DNA of 64,000 nt from Streptomyces griseoincarnatus (GTDB taxonomy: Bacteria; Actinomycetota; Actinomycetes; Streptomycetales; Streptomycetaceae), in assembly GCA_014649575.1 (NCBI GenBank), contig BMTH01000022.1:1-64000 (forward strand), given 5' to 3'. Made by a program: the position numbers and the translations under genes. Below are positions 24,664-33,180 of this stretch, one piece after another. Below the pieces are notes generated by a model, which saw only the letters and a list, made by a program, of their open reading frames with translations, searched no databases and was not told the DNA's origin. Every line of letters begins with the position of its first letter. Position 1 is the stretch's first letter.

Positions 24664-25614
24664 GTGACGAAGACGGTCGAACGGCCGCCCGCCCTGCGGG
24701 TCCGTCCGGTGAAGGCGGCGTCCCCGGCGGGGGACCGGAGGCGGCGCCGCCTCACCGACCACCTGCGGGCGTACGGCTTCCTCCTCGGCGGGCTGATCTG
24801 CTTCGCCCTGTTCTCCTGGTACCCCGCGGTCCGCGCCGTCGTGATCGCCTTCCAGAAGTACACACCCGGCTCGGACCCCGAATGGGTCGGCACCGCCAAC
24901 TTCACCCGCGTCTGGCAGGACCCCGAGTTCGCCGCCGCCTGGCGCAACACGCTCACCTTCACCCTGCTCGCCCTGCTGATCGGCTTCGCGATCCCCTTCG
25001 TGCTGGCCCTCGTCCTCAACGAACTCCGTCACGCCAAGGCGTTCTTCCGGGTCGTCGTCTACCTGCCGGTGATGATCCCGCCCGTGGTGAGCGCCCTGCT
25101 GTGGAAGTGGTTCTACGACCCGGGCGCCGGCCTCGCCAACGAGGCGCTGCGCCTCCTCCACCTGCCGACCTCGAACTGGTCCAACGGCGCCGACACGGCC
25201 CTGGTGTCCCTGGTGATCGTCGCCACCTGGGCCACCATGGGCGGCACCGTGCTCATCTACCTCGCCGCGCTCCAGTCCATCCCCGGAGAGCTGTACGAGG
25301 CCGCCGAACTCGACGGCGCCAACCTGCTCCAGCGCGTCCGGCACGTCACTGTCCCGCAGACCCGGTTCGTGATCCTCATGCTGATGCTGCTGCAGATCAT
25401 CGCCACCATGCAGGTGTTCACCGAACCCTTCGTGATCACCGGCGGGGGTCCGGAGAACGCCACCGTCACTGTCCTCTACCTCATCTACAAGTACGCGTTC
25501 CTCTACAACGACTTCGGCGGCGCCTGCGCGCTCAGCGTCATGCTGCTCGCCCTGCTCGGCGCGTTCTCCGCCGTCTACCTCCGCCTCACCCGCTCCGGAG
25601 AGGAGGCCGCATGA
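24664..25614 (+). CDS. Sugar ABC transporter permease (MalF type)
   Basis: A 316-residue permease with about six membrane helices (first: AYGFLLGGLICFALFSWYPA) and the cytoplasmic EAA loop EAAELDGANLLQRVRHVTVP that docks the ATPase. The GTG start is two bases after the binding-protein stop; the frame is open far upstream through two other genes, but that part is shadow sequence. The stop overlaps the next permease start (ATGA). It is one half of the transmembrane channel. Confidence 0.93.
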   Translation: MTKTVERPPALRVRPVKAASPAGDRRRRRLTDHLRAYGFLLGGLICFALFSWYPAVRAVVIAFQKYTPGSDPEWVGTANFTRVWQDPEFAAAWRNTLTFTLLALLIGFAIPFVLALVLNELRHAKAFFRVVVYLPVMIPPVVSALLWKWFYDPGAGLANEALRLLHLPTSNWSNGADTALVSLVIVATWATMGGTVLIYLAALQSIPGELYEAAELDGANLLQRVRHVTVPQTRFVILMLMLLQIIATMQVFTEPFVITGGGPENATVTVLYLIYKYAFLYNDFGGACALSVMLLALLGAFSAVYLRLTRSGEEAA

Positions 25615-26477
25615 GCGGCAGCGTCCGCACCCTCGTCTCCCCGGCCGTCCTGGCCCGCCCCCGCGGCAGGGCCGCCTATTGGACCGTCTTCACCGGCGTC
25701 GTCGGGCTGTTCACGCTGGCGTTCCTGTTCCCGGTGTACTGGATGGTCACGGGCGCAGTGAAGTCGCCGGACGAGGTGGCCCGCACCCCGCCCACCCTCG
25801 TCCCCGAGAGCTGGAGCACCGCCGGGTACGCCGACGCCTGGGAGCTGATGCAGCTGCCCACGCACCTGTGGAACACGGTGGTGCAGGCGGCCGGCGCCTG
25901 GATCTTCCAGCTGGTGTTCTGCACGGCCGCCGCCTACGCCCTGTCCAGGCTGCGCCCGGCCTTCGGCGCCCTGATCCTCGGCGGCATCCTCGCCACGCTG
26001 ATGGTCCCCGCCCAGGCCCTCGTCGTCCCGAAGTACCTCACCGTCGCGGACCTCGGACTGCTCAACGACCCGCTCGCCATCTGGCTGCCGGCCGTCGCCA
26101 ACGCCTTCAACCTGTACCTGCTCAAGCGGTTCTTCGACCAGCTGCCCAGGGACGTCCTGGAGGCCGCCGAGATCGACGGCGCGGGAAGGCTGCGCACCCT
26201 GTGGTCCATCGTGCTGCCCATGTCCCGCCCGGTGCTCGGCGTGGTGTCGATCTTCGCGCTGGTCGCCGTCTGGCAGGACTTCCTCTGGCCGCTGATGGTG
26301 TTCTCCGACACCGACAAGCAGCCCATCAGCGTGGCCCTCGTGCAACTGTCGCAGAACATCCAGCTCACCGTGCTGATCGCCGCGATGGTGATCGCCAGCG
26401 TCCCCATGGTCGCGCTGTTCCTCGTCTTCCAGCGGCACATCGTCGCCGGGATCAGCGCGGGCAGCACCAAGGGCTGA
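25611..26477 (+). CDS. Sugar ABC transporter permease (MalG type)
   Basis: A 288-residue permease with six predicted helices (VFTGVVGLFTLAFLFPVYWM first) and the EAA loop LEAAEIDGAGRLRTLWSIVLP. It forms the second half of the channel with the product of the preceding gene, with which it shares an ATGA overlap. The translation start is preceded by GGAGAGGAGG. It is followed 37 bases later by the alpha-glucosidase gene, so import and hydrolysis are co-expressed. Confidence 0.93.
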   Translation: MSGSVRTLVSPAVLARPRGRAAYWTVFTGVVGLFTLAFLFPVYWMVTGAVKSPDEVARTPPTLVPESWSTAGYADAWELMQLPTHLWNTVVQAAGAWIFQLVFCTAAAYALSRLRPAFGALILGGILATLMVPAQALVVPKYLTVADLGLLNDPLAIWLPAVANAFNLYLLKRFFDQLPRDVLEAAEIDGAGRLRTLWSIVLPMSRPVLGVVSIFALVAVWQDFLWPLMVFSDTDKQPISVALVQLSQNIQLTVLIAAMVIASVPMVALFLVFQRHIVAGISAGSTKG

Positions 26478-26514
26478 CACCGGACCCCCGTCCACAGAAG
26501 AGAAAGGCACCCAC

Positions 26515-28092
26515 GTGGGACAGCCCACCCCTGCCACCGATGACGGCTGGTGGCGCTCCGCCGTCATCTACCAGGTGTACGTCCGCAGCTTCGCCGACGG
26601 CGACGGCGACGGCACCGGGGACCTGGCCGGCGTCCGCGCCCGACTGCCGTACCTCGCCGAACTGGGCGTCGACGCGCTGTGGTTCAACCCCTGGTACCGG
26701 TCCCCGATGAAGGACGGCGGCTACGACGTCGCCGACTACCGCGCCGTCGACCCCGCCTTCGGCACCCTGGCCGAGGCGGAGAAGCTCATCGCCGAGGCAC
26801 GGGACCTGGGCATCCGCACCCTCGTCGACATCGTGCCCAACCACGTCTCCGACCAGCACCCCTGGTTCCGCGCGGCCCTCGCGGGCGGCCCCGAGCGGGA
26901 GCTGTTCCACTTCCGCCCCGGTCGCGGCGAGCACGGCGAACTCCCGCCCAACGACTGGCAGTCCGAGTTCGGCGGGCCCGCCTGGACCCGGCTGCCCGAC
27001 GGAGACTGGTACCTGCACCTGTTCGCCCCCGAGCAGCCCGACCTCAACTGGGCCCACCCGGCCGTACGCCAGGAGCACGAGGACATCCTGCGCTTCTGGT
27101 TCGAGCGCGGCGTCGCCGGCGTCCGCATCGACTCCGCGGCCCTGCTGGTCAAGCACCCCGAGCTGCCCGACGTCACCGAGGGCCCCGACCCGCACCCCTA
27201 CGTCGACCGCGACGAACTGCACGACGTCTACCGCGCCTGGCGGGCCGTCGCCGACGAGTACGGGGCCGTCTTCGTCGGCGAGGTCTGGCTCCCCGACGCC
27301 GAACGCTTCGCCCGCTATCTGCGCCCCGACGAACTGCACACCGCGTTCAACTTCTCCTTCATGAGCTGCCCCTGGGACGCCGCCCGGCTGCGCCGCTCCA
27401 TCGACGACACCCTCGCCGAGCACGCCCCCGTCGGCGCCCCCGCCACCTGGGTGCTGTGCAACCACGACGTCACCCGCACCGTCACCCGCTACGGCCGCGC
27501 CGACACCGGTTTCGACTTCGCCACCAAGGCCTTCGGCACCCCCACCGACCTGGCCCTGGGCACCCGCCGGGCCCGCGCGGCGGCTCTGCTCTCCCTCGCC
27601 CTGCCCGGCGTGGTCTACGTCTACCAGGGCGAGGAGCTGGGACTGCCCGAGGCGGACATCCCGCTGGATCGCATCGAGGACCCGATGCACGCGCGCTCCG
27701 GAGGCACCGACCCCGGCCGCGACGGGTGCAGGGTGCCGCTGCCGTGGGCGGCCGGCGAGCCGCACGCCGGGTTCGGCGGCGAGCCCTGGCTGCCGCAGCC
27801 CGACGGCTGGGCCGCCTACGCGGCCGACCGGCAGGCCGAGGACCCCGGCTCCATGCTCCGCCTCTACCGCGAGGCGGTCCGGCTGCGGCCCGTCTTCGGC
27901 GACGGCCCGCCGACCTGGCTGCCCGCACCGGACGGCGTCCTCGCCTTCGCCCGCGCCGACGCCCTGTGCGTGGTCAACCTCTCGGACACGCCTGTCGACC
28001 TGCCCGCCCACTCCGCGTTGCTGCTCGCCGGCGGCCCGCTCGACACCGCCGGGCGGCTGCCCCGCGACACCGCGGTCTGGCTGCGTGCCTGA
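26515..28092 (+). CDS. GH13 alpha-glucosidase (cytoplasmic)
   Basis: A 525-residue glycoside hydrolase family 13 enzyme without signal peptide. The four GH13 regions are present: DIVPNH (105-110), GVRIDSAAL with nucleophile D206, FVGEVWL with acid/base E256, and CNHDVTR with transition-state stabiliser D318. The start GTG follows AGAAAGG. Oligo-alpha-glucosidases of this size release glucose from imported short alpha-glucosides such as maltose, trehalulose or sucrose-type sugars; the exact bond is not predictable. It is the last intact gene of the operon. Confidence 0.93.
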   Translation: MGQPTPATDDGWWRSAVIYQVYVRSFADGDGDGTGDLAGVRARLPYLAELGVDALWFNPWYRSPMKDGGYDVADYRAVDPAFGTLAEAEKLIAEARDLGIRTLVDIVPNHVSDQHPWFRAALAGGPERELFHFRPGRGEHGELPPNDWQSEFGGPAWTRLPDGDWYLHLFAPEQPDLNWAHPAVRQEHEDILRFWFERGVAGVRIDSAALLVKHPELPDVTEGPDPHPYVDRDELHDVYRAWRAVADEYGAVFVGEVWLPDAERFARYLRPDELHTAFNFSFMSCPWDAARLRRSIDDTLAEHAPVGAPATWVLCNHDVTRTVTRYGRADTGFDFATKAFGTPTDLALGTRRARAAALLSLALPGVVYVYQGEELGLPEADIPLDRIEDPMHARSGGTDPGRDGCRVPLPWAAGEPHAGFGGEPWLPQPDGWAAYAADRQAEDPGSMLRLYREAVRLRPVFGDGPPTWLPAPDGVLAFARADALCVVNLSDTPVDLPAHSALLLAGGPLDTAGRLPRDTAVWLRA

Positions 28093-28119
28093 GCCGCGCC
28101 CCCGTCTGTTCCCGCAAGC

Positions 28120-28370
28120 CGCCACCGCAGGCCGCGTGGCAGGCGCGGACCCGGACCCTGTCCGTGCGGGGCAGCACCGACGGCTCCGCGCACACGACGC
28201 CGGCCGTCGCCCGGGAGCACCGCTTCGACCCGGCGACCGGCACGACCGGCAACACGGTGACCGTCCCGGTCGACGGCAGCCTGCACCGGCTGCGGCTGCG
28301 GCTGCGCGTCACCGGCAACACCGGCCGGTCGGCCGCCCGGTTCAGCGAGGTCGACGCGTACAGGTCCTGA
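28120..28370 (+). pseudogene. 3' remnant of a discoidin-type (F5/8 C) carbohydrate-binding module
   Basis: In frame 3 the translation reads WQARTRTLSVRGSTDGSAH ... FDPATG ... NTVTVPVDGSLHRLRL ... TGNTGRSAARFSEVDAYRS and stops at 28370. This is the C-terminal part of an F5/8 type C/discoidin module as found at the ends of secreted Streptomyces glycosidases. No start, signal peptide or catalytic domain precedes it; the alpha-glucosidase stop is only 28 bases upstream in another frame. It is therefore a truncated gene end left after a deletion. Confidence 0.6.
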
Positions 28371-28394
28371 CGGACCGCACCCGCGAGGGCGGGG

Positions 28395-29309
28395 TCAGCG
28401 GCTGACGAGCAGACCCCGCCCGCGCAGCACGCGCCGCTCCAGCGGGCTGAAGAGCAGCAGGTCGATGGCGATGCCGACGCACAGGATCAGCAGAATCGCC
28501 AGGAACACCTGCGGCATGCTGCTGTTGTTGCGGCCGTTCTCCAGCAACTGGCCGAGGCCTACGCCGAGATCGGGCGAGGAGGCGATGATCTCGGCGGCCA
28601 TCAGCGAGCGCCAGGAGAACGCCCAGCCCTGCTTGAGACCTGCCACGTAGCCGGGGAGCGCGGCGGGCATCACGATGTACCGCGCGCCGCGCAGCCCGGT
28701 CGCGCCCAGGGTGCGTCCGGCGCGCAGGAACAGCGGCGGGATCTGGTCGACGCCCGCCACCAGGCCGTTGGCGATGGACGGGACCGCGCCGAGCAGGATC
28801 ACCGCGAACATCATCGAGTCGTTCAGGCCCAGCCAGATCACGGCGGGCGGCACCCAGGCCACCGACGGCAGCGACTGCAGACCCGACAGGATCGGTCCGA
28901 CGGCCGCCCGGACGAAGCTCACCCGCGCCACCAGCAGCCCGAGCGGGGTGCCGATGGCGAGCGCCAGCAGGAAACCGAGCAGACCGCGCGAGACGGACGT
29001 CCAGATGTGGTCGAGCAGGGTGCCTTGCAGCCAGGCCGCGCGCACCTCGCCCCACACGTCGGACGGGGAGGCGAGCTTGTACGGGGGAGCGACCTCCGCC
29101 CACACCAGGACCTGCCACACCACCAGCACCAGGGCGACGGCGGTGACCGGCGGCAGCACCTTGCGCAGCAGCGTCCGGCCGATCGGGGTGCGGACCGTCT
29201 GCGTCGCGTCCAGCGCGTCGAGGCCCGCTTCCAGACCGGCGAGGTCGTCCCGGTCCCGGGGCGCGGGGGCCCTCTCCGTGACGTCGGCGGCTTTCTCAGT
29301 GCCGGCCAT
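28395..29309 (-). CDS. ssuC: Sulfonate/taurine-type ABC transporter permease
   Basis: A 304-residue permease of the SsuC/TauC family with a hydrophilic N-terminus of about 45 residues and six helices. The family motif LRGARYIVMPAALPGYVAGLKQGWAFSW is the ATPase-docking loop. It overlaps the ATPase gene by 14 bases; the ATG at 29309 is preceded by GGGGAG. Together with SsuB and SsuA it forms an importer for aliphatic sulfonates or a related sulfur compound. No monooxygenase (ssuD, tauD) is next to it, so the imported compound is degraded by enzymes encoded elsewhere. Confidence 0.87.
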   Translation of the reverse strand: MAGTEKAADVTERAPAPRDRDDLAGLEAGLDALDATQTVRTPIGRTLLRKVLPPVTAVALVLVVWQVLVWAEVAPPYKLASPSDVWGEVRAAWLQGTLLDHIWTSVSRGLLGFLLALAIGTPLGLLVARVSFVRAAVGPILSGLQSLPSVAWVPPAVIWLGLNDSMMFAVILLGAVPSIANGLVAGVDQIPPLFLRAGRTLGATGLRGARYIVMPAALPGYVAGLKQGWAFSWRSLMAAEIIASSPDLGVGLGQLLENGRNNSSMPQVFLAILLILCVGIAIDLLLFSPLERRVLRGRGLLVSR

Positions 29310-30093
29310 GACGGCGGATCTCCCCACGCAGTTCTTCGGTGATCTCGGCGGACAGCTCCGCGACGGTGGAGTCCTCCAGGCGGCGCGGCTGCGGCAGGCC
29401 CACCGTCCACTGCCGGGCGATGCGGCCCGGCCGCGACGACAGCAGGACGACGCGCTGCGCGAGCCGTACCGCCTCGCGCACGTTGTGCGTCACGAACAGC
29501 ACCGACAGGCCCGTCTCCCGCCAGATCCGGGTCAGTTCGTCGTGCAGCACGTCACGGGTGATGGCGTCGAGCGCGGCGAACGGCTCGTCCATCAGCAGCA
29601 GCCTGCTGTCCTGGGCGAGGGCGCGGGCCAGGGCGACGCGCTGGCGCATGCCGCCGGACAGTTCGTGCACCCGCTTGCCGTGCGCGTCCTTCAGCCGCAC
29701 CAGCTCCAGCAGCCGCTCCGTCTCCTGACGGCGCTCCGGCTTGTCCACGCCGCGCAGCTTCAGGGCGAGTTCGACGTTCTTGTCCGCGGTGAGCCACGGG
29801 AACAGGGCGTGCTCCTGGAACATCAGGGCGGGCCGGCCGTCGGTGCCGATGGCGCCGGCGGACGGCCGGTCGAGCCCGGCGACCAGGTTGAGCAGGGTCG
29901 ACTTGCCGCACCCCGAGGCGCCCAGGAGGGTGACGAACTCGCCGGGCGCGACATCGAGGGTGATGTCGTCCAGCACGAGCTGACGTCCGCCCGGGGCGCC
30001 CGGAGCGGGAAAGGACTTCGAGACGTGCTCGACCCGTGCGGCGTACTCCGCCGTCGTGGTGTCCTCGGCCGTCCCGGCCATCGTGGTGGCCAT
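29296..30093 (-). CDS. ssuB: Sulfonate/taurine-type ABC transporter ATPase
   Basis: A 265-residue ABC ATPase: Walker A LLGASGCGKSTLLN, Q-loop LMFQEHALFPWLT, signature ELSGGMRQRVALARAL, Walker B LLLMDEPFAALD, H-loop LFVTHNVREAV. The Q-loop and signature context match the SsuB/TauB/NrtD subfamily. I use the ATG at 30093, eight bases after GGAGG; the GTG at 30102 is too close to that site. It is the middle gene of the leftward ssuA-ssuB-ssuC operon. Confidence 0.93.
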   Translation of the reverse strand: MATTMAGTAEDTTTAEYAARVEHVSKSFPAPGAPGGRQLVLDDITLDVAPGEFVTLLGASGCGKSTLLNLVAGLDRPSAGAIGTDGRPALMFQEHALFPWLTADKNVELALKLRGVDKPERRQETERLLELVRLKDAHGKRVHELSGGMRQRVALARALAQDSRLLLMDEPFAALDAITRDVLHDELTRIWRETGLSVLFVTHNVREAVRLAQRVVLLSSRPGRIARQWTVGLPQPRRLEDSTVAELSAEITEELRGEIRRHGRH

Positions 30094-30127
30094 GGTCGTC
30101 ACCTCCTCAGGTCTCGTCGGGGCATGG

Positions 30128-31234
30128 TCAGCGGACGCCGAGACCGGCGTCGTCGACCGCCGGCCTGCCCTCGGCCCCGAGGACCTTGTTGAGCGGTTCG
30201 AGGTCGTAGATGCCCTTCAGATCGGGCTTCTCCAGCAGGCCGGCGGACACCGCGTGCGCGGCCTGGGCGTCGAGGGTGGAGGCCAGCGGGTCGTCGAGGA
30301 AGGTGATGGACTCCCACGCCGGGTCGAGGACCTCGTCCGGCAGGGCCTTGCCGGACAGCTTCTCCAGCGCCTTGTTCGCGGACGCCTTGGCCTCGTCCGG
30401 ATTGGCGTTGATCCACGCGTTGGTCTTCACCGAGCCGCGCAGGACGGCCTCGACGACGTCCGGATGCTCCTCGAGGAACGTCTGCGACACGATGATGTTG
30501 GTGATCACGAACTTCTTGTCCGGCCAGATCTCGGACTCGTCGAGCAGCACCTTCGCGCCGTCCGCGACCAGCTTGGACGCGGTGGGCTCGGGCACCCAGG
30601 CGCCGTCGACCGAGCCGGACCTGTAGGCGTCCGGGGTGATCTTGTTCTCGGTGCGCACCACGGACACGTCGCCCTTGCCGCTCTGGGCGTCGACCTTCCA
30701 GCCCTGCTCGGCGATCCAGTGCAGGAAGGCCACGTCCTGGGTGTTGCCGAGCTGCGGTGTGGCGATCTTCTTGCCCTTGAGGTCGTCCAGGGTCTTGATC
30801 GTGGCCGGGTTCACCACGAGCTTCACGCCGCCGGAGGCCGAACCGCTGATGATGCGCAGGTTCTTGCCGGCGGACTTCGTGTAGCCGTTGACGGACGGGG
30901 AGGGGCCGATCCAGCCGATGTCGATGGACCCGGCGTTGAGCGCCTCGATCTCGGAAGGCCCGGCGTTGAACGTCGACGCCTTGATCGTGGTGCCGCCCAG
31001 CTCTCTCTGGAGCAGGCCCTCCTGGACGCCGATCAGGGCGGTGGCGTGCGTGAGGTTGGGGAAGTAGCCGATCTTCACCTCGGAGGCGGAGAGCTTCCTC
31101 GCGTCCGCCGCGACCTCCGCCCGTGTGGGGTCGTCCTCGGCGTCGGAACCGTAGCCGCAGGCGGTGAGCAGGAGCGGGAGGGCCGCCAGGGCGGCGACGG
31201 TGCGCAGGACGGTGAACGGGCGTGCGGCAGACAC
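30128..31234 (-). CDS. ssuA: Sulfonate/taurine-type ABC transporter binding lipoprotein
   Basis: A 368-residue lipoprotein of the SsuA/TauA/ThiY (NMT1-like) family. The signal peptide ends in lipobox LLTAC (Cys near 26). Segments such as VKIGYFPNLTHATALIGVQ, IDIGWIGPSPSVNGY and TLDDLKGKKIATPQLGNTQD are typical. It starts at GTG 31234. It is preceded, 181 bases upstream on the same strand, by a 33-residue cysteine-containing leader peptide and a bipartite operator, so expression is probably linked to cysteine or sulfur supply. Confidence 0.92.
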   Translation of the reverse strand: MSAARPFTVLRTVAALAALPLLLTACGYGSDAEDDPTRAEVAADARKLSASEVKIGYFPNLTHATALIGVQEGLLQRELGGTTIKASTFNAGPSEIEALNAGSIDIGWIGPSPSVNGYTKSAGKNLRIISGSASGGVKLVVNPATIKTLDDLKGKKIATPQLGNTQDVAFLHWIAEQGWKVDAQSGKGDVSVVRTENKITPDAYRSGSVDGAWVPEPTASKLVADGAKVLLDESEIWPDKKFVITNIIVSQTFLEEHPDVVEAVLRGSVKTNAWINANPDEAKASANKALEKLSGKALPDEVLDPAWESITFLDDPLASTLDAQAAHAVSAGLLEKPDLKGIYDLEPLNKVLGAEGRPAVDDAGLGVR

Positions 31235-31415
31235 GGAGGTGTCCTCTCGGGAAAGCGCGGTCGGGGACGAGACCGGCGTACGGGTGTGGCTCAGGGGCGC
31301 GCGGCCGTCGGGCCGGCCCCACGAGAGGGCGGCCGAGGCGCTGCGTGCGGGTGCGGCGCGGGGAGCGAGCGGGCTCAGGGGCGTCGCCGGCCGCGGGTGC
31401 GGTCCCGGCGGGGCC

Positions 31416-31517
31416 TCAGACCTGCCGACAGATGGCGCTGGACGTGCGGCCGAAGTCGATGTGGCGGCGCGAGGTCAGCAGGAGGCGTGCGGCGACGGCG
31501 GACGGACGCGCGGTCAT
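31416..31517 (-). CDS. Putative cysteine leader peptide upstream of ssuABC
   Basis: A 33-codon ORF with a perfect ribosome-binding site CAGGAGGTGGCC before its ATG. The peptide is Arg/Leu-rich and ends with SRRHIDFGRTSSAICRQV. The RRH(I/V)D.(G/L)R..SA.C pattern is the hallmark of short actinobacterial peptides that NCBI names putative leader peptide and that lie before sulfur-assimilation genes; mycobacterial polycysteine uORFs act as cysteine-responsive attenuators. One Cys codon lies four codons before the stop. Downstream are 181 untranslated bases with GC-rich inverted repeats and then ssuA. Too short for routine gene callers. Confidence 0.75.
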   Translation of the reverse strand: MTARPSAVAARLLLTSRRHIDFGRTSSAICRQV

Positions 31518-31540
31518 GGCCACCTCCTGTGGATCCCTAG

Positions 31541-31563
31541 TTTTCCTACCTGACTGCTAGGGA
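31541..31563. promoter_or_regulatory. Bipartite operator TCCCTA-N9-TAGGAAAA, site 1
   Basis: Read on the minus strand, TCCCTA-N9-TAGGAAAA lies 23 bases upstream of the first leader-peptide ATG. It is nested in a longer inverted repeat, GATCCCTAG (31532-31540) and CTAGGGATC (31557-31565). An identical motif with the same 9-base spacer is found at 33303-33325. Candidate binding site for the Rrf2 regulator encoded at 31657-32115. Confidence 0.7.
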
Positions 31564-31656
31564 TCGTGGCAGAAAGCAGCCCTGACCCCAAGAGGCTGCT
31601 CATATGATGGACGCCGGTCGCTCACATGGCGAGAAATGCCTGGTCGGTGGCTGGGG

Positions 31657-32115
31657 TCAGGGATTGGCCCAGGCCTTCGGGGCGTCGGCCAACGCGGCCA
31701 CCCCGGCCGGAAGCCGGGACGACGCCACGTCGGCGAGGGACACGCCCTCCAGGATCTGACGCACGTTGGACCGCAGCGCGATCCACAGCGGCAGCAGCGA
31801 CTCGGCGGGACCGGAGTAGGACAGCTCGGGCGGGCGCACGCCGCGCACCGAGACCAGCGGACCCTCCACGACGCGGATGACGTCGGCGATGCTGATCGCG
31901 TCGGCGGGCTTCGCCAGCCGGTACCCGCCGTTCCCGCCGCGCTGGCTCACCACGAGCCCGCCCCGGCGCATGTCGTTGAGGATGCTCTCCAGGAACTTGT
32001 GCGGGATGTCCTGCGCGTCGGCGATCGCCTCGGCCTTGAGCGGCCCGTCGCCCCCGGACGACGCGAGTTCCAGCGCGGCGCGCACCGCGTAGTCCGCCCT
32101 GGCTGAGATCCGCAT
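31657..32115 (-). CDS. Rrf2-family transcriptional regulator without cysteines (CymR-like)
   Basis: A 152-residue Rrf2 protein: N-terminal winged helix MRISARADYAVRAALELAS ... IADAQDIPHKFLESILNDMRRGGLV and the wing SQRGGNGGYRLAKP, then a dimerisation helix. Unlike IscR, NsrR or RsrR it contains no cysteine at all, so it cannot hold an Fe-S cluster by the usual three Cys. That is the CymR pattern, a cysteine-metabolism repressor that works with O-acetylserine sulfhydrylase. It lies next to ssuABC and between the two leader-peptide operators. A GATAAT hexamer eight bases before the ATG suggests a leaderless transcript. Confidence 0.87.
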   Translation of the reverse strand: MRISARADYAVRAALELASSGGDGPLKAEAIADAQDIPHKFLESILNDMRRGGLVVSQRGGNGGYRLAKPADAISIADVIRVVEGPLVSVRGVRPPELSYSGPAESLLPLWIALRSNVRQILEGVSLADVASSRLPAGVAALADAPKAWANP

Positions 32116-32184
32116 GCGGTCATTATCCCGTACGGCCCGCGCCGCCCTCCACCCGCCGTCGAAGGTCCGGAACCAAGGGAGGGA

Positions 32185-32475
32185 TCAGGCCGGCGCCTGC
32201 ACGGCGTGGAGTGCGACCGCCGCGGCGGCCAGGGAGCCCCGCAGCAGACGCAGTCCGGTCGCGGGCAGACAGGGCTGGAGCCGCGCGCCGAGACACCCGC
32301 CGTCAGCCCGCCCAGCCCGCAGGGCGGCCACGGGTACCAGTCGGGCGCCACGTCCCCGGTGTCCGCCAGGGACAGCAGTGCGAAGGCGCCCGCGCCCGCC
32401 GCGGATGTGACGAACGTGGCGGCCGGCGCCACGCGCGCGACGGACATGCCGCGCCCGGCCGGCAGCGGCCCGAGC
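32185..32475 (-). pseudogene. TauE/SafE-family sulfite exporter, truncated and frameshifted
   Basis: On the minus strand one frame reads ARVAPAATFVTSAAGAGAFALLSL ... GDVAPDW, the late part of a TauE/SafE permease. After about 32340 the homologous reading continues in a different frame as LGARLQPCLPATGLRLLRGSL and ends LHAVQAPA at a TGA (32187-32185). The N-terminal two thirds are missing: the fragment abuts the stop of the winged-helix gene at 32482. TauE/SafE proteins export sulfite or sulfonates, which fits the locus. The call rests on motif memory. Confidence 0.6.
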
Positions 32476-32481
32476 AGCGAG

Positions 32482-33075
32482 TCAGGATCGGCCGCAGGGC
32501 GCGGCGTGGGGGGTGTCCTGCTGGTCGGGCACGTACTTGTAGCCGATGGAGCGGACGGTCACGATGCGGTGGCGGTGGGCGGAGCCCAGTTTGCGGCGCA
32601 GGCGTGCGACGTGGACGTCGACCGTGCGGCCGTCGCCGACGTGGTGGTAGCCCCAGACGGCCGCCACCAGCGTCTCGCGCGACTGCACGAGGTGCGGCCG
32701 CCGCATGAGGTGCGCCAGCAGCTCGAACTCCAGGTAGGTCAGGTCGAGTTCACGCCCGTCGACCTCGGCGGTGCGGCGCGCGGTGTCGATCCGGACCGCG
32801 TCGTCCGCCGGCTGCGGCACGGGCTGCGCGGTCACGCCGGCGGTCACGTCCGCGGTCGCGTCGGCGGCCGCCGGACGGAATTCGGGCCCCGGCCGGTCCT
32901 TCACGAACAGGTCCAGCGGATCGGTGCCCTCGGGGACCAGCAGGAGGTAGGCGACGAGCGGCGGGGACCCGGGGTCCTCGCCGTCGTGCCGCACCCCGTC
33001 GGCCACCAGGTGGAGGTGGCGCGTGTCGGGCAGCGGACGGAGCGAGGCGGTCGGATGCGGCAGTGCCGTGGTCAT
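32482..33075 (-). CDS. Stand-alone OmpR/PhoB-type winged-helix regulator
   Basis: A 197-residue protein with a C-terminal OmpR-type winged helix at about 92-183 (GRELDLTYLEFELLAHLMRR, recognition-helix region GRTVDVHVARLRRKLG, wing VTVRSIGYKYVP). There is no receiver domain; residues 1-65 are instead a short region with a hydrophobic strand (PPLVAYLLLVPEG) that I do not recognise, joined by an Ala/Val/Thr/Pro linker. A 30-residue cysteine leader peptide, hairpin and TCCCTA-N9-TAGGAAAA operator precede it, so its own synthesis appears tied to sulfur status. The target is unknown. Confidence 0.8.
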   Translation of the reverse strand: MTTALPHPTASLRPLPDTRHLHLVADGVRHDGEDPGSPPLVAYLLLVPEGTDPLDLFVKDRPGPEFRPAAADATADVTAGVTAQPVPQPADDAVRIDTARRTAEVDGRELDLTYLEFELLAHLMRRPHLVQSRETLVAAVWGYHHVGDGRTVDVHVARLRRKLGSAHRHRIVTVRSIGYKYVPDQQDTPHAAPCGRS

Positions 33076-33154
33076 GGCGTCAGTCCCTCGGGAAAGGTGT
33101 CGGGTCCCGGCGGACGCGGGCGGTGGTGCGTGGAAGCCGGGAGGGGGCCGGAGT

Positions 33155-33178
33155 GCGCGGCCCGCGTGCGGGCCGTGC
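33155..33178 (-). terminator. Attenuator-like hairpin after second leader peptide
   Basis: CGGCCCGC-GT-GCGGGCCG is a perfect 8-bp stem (33158-33175) extended by further pairs to 33155-33178. It starts two bases after the stop of the leader peptide and ends 79 bases before the winged-helix gene. No T-run follows. Position suggests attenuation or control by the terminating ribosome; unproven. Confidence 0.45.
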
Positions 33179-33180
33179 GT

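Noticed and set aside
26550..28092. Plus-strand frame parallel to the GH13 gene
   Set aside because: An Arg/Pro-rich shadow; only its end after 28120 resembles a protein family and is annotated as a relic.
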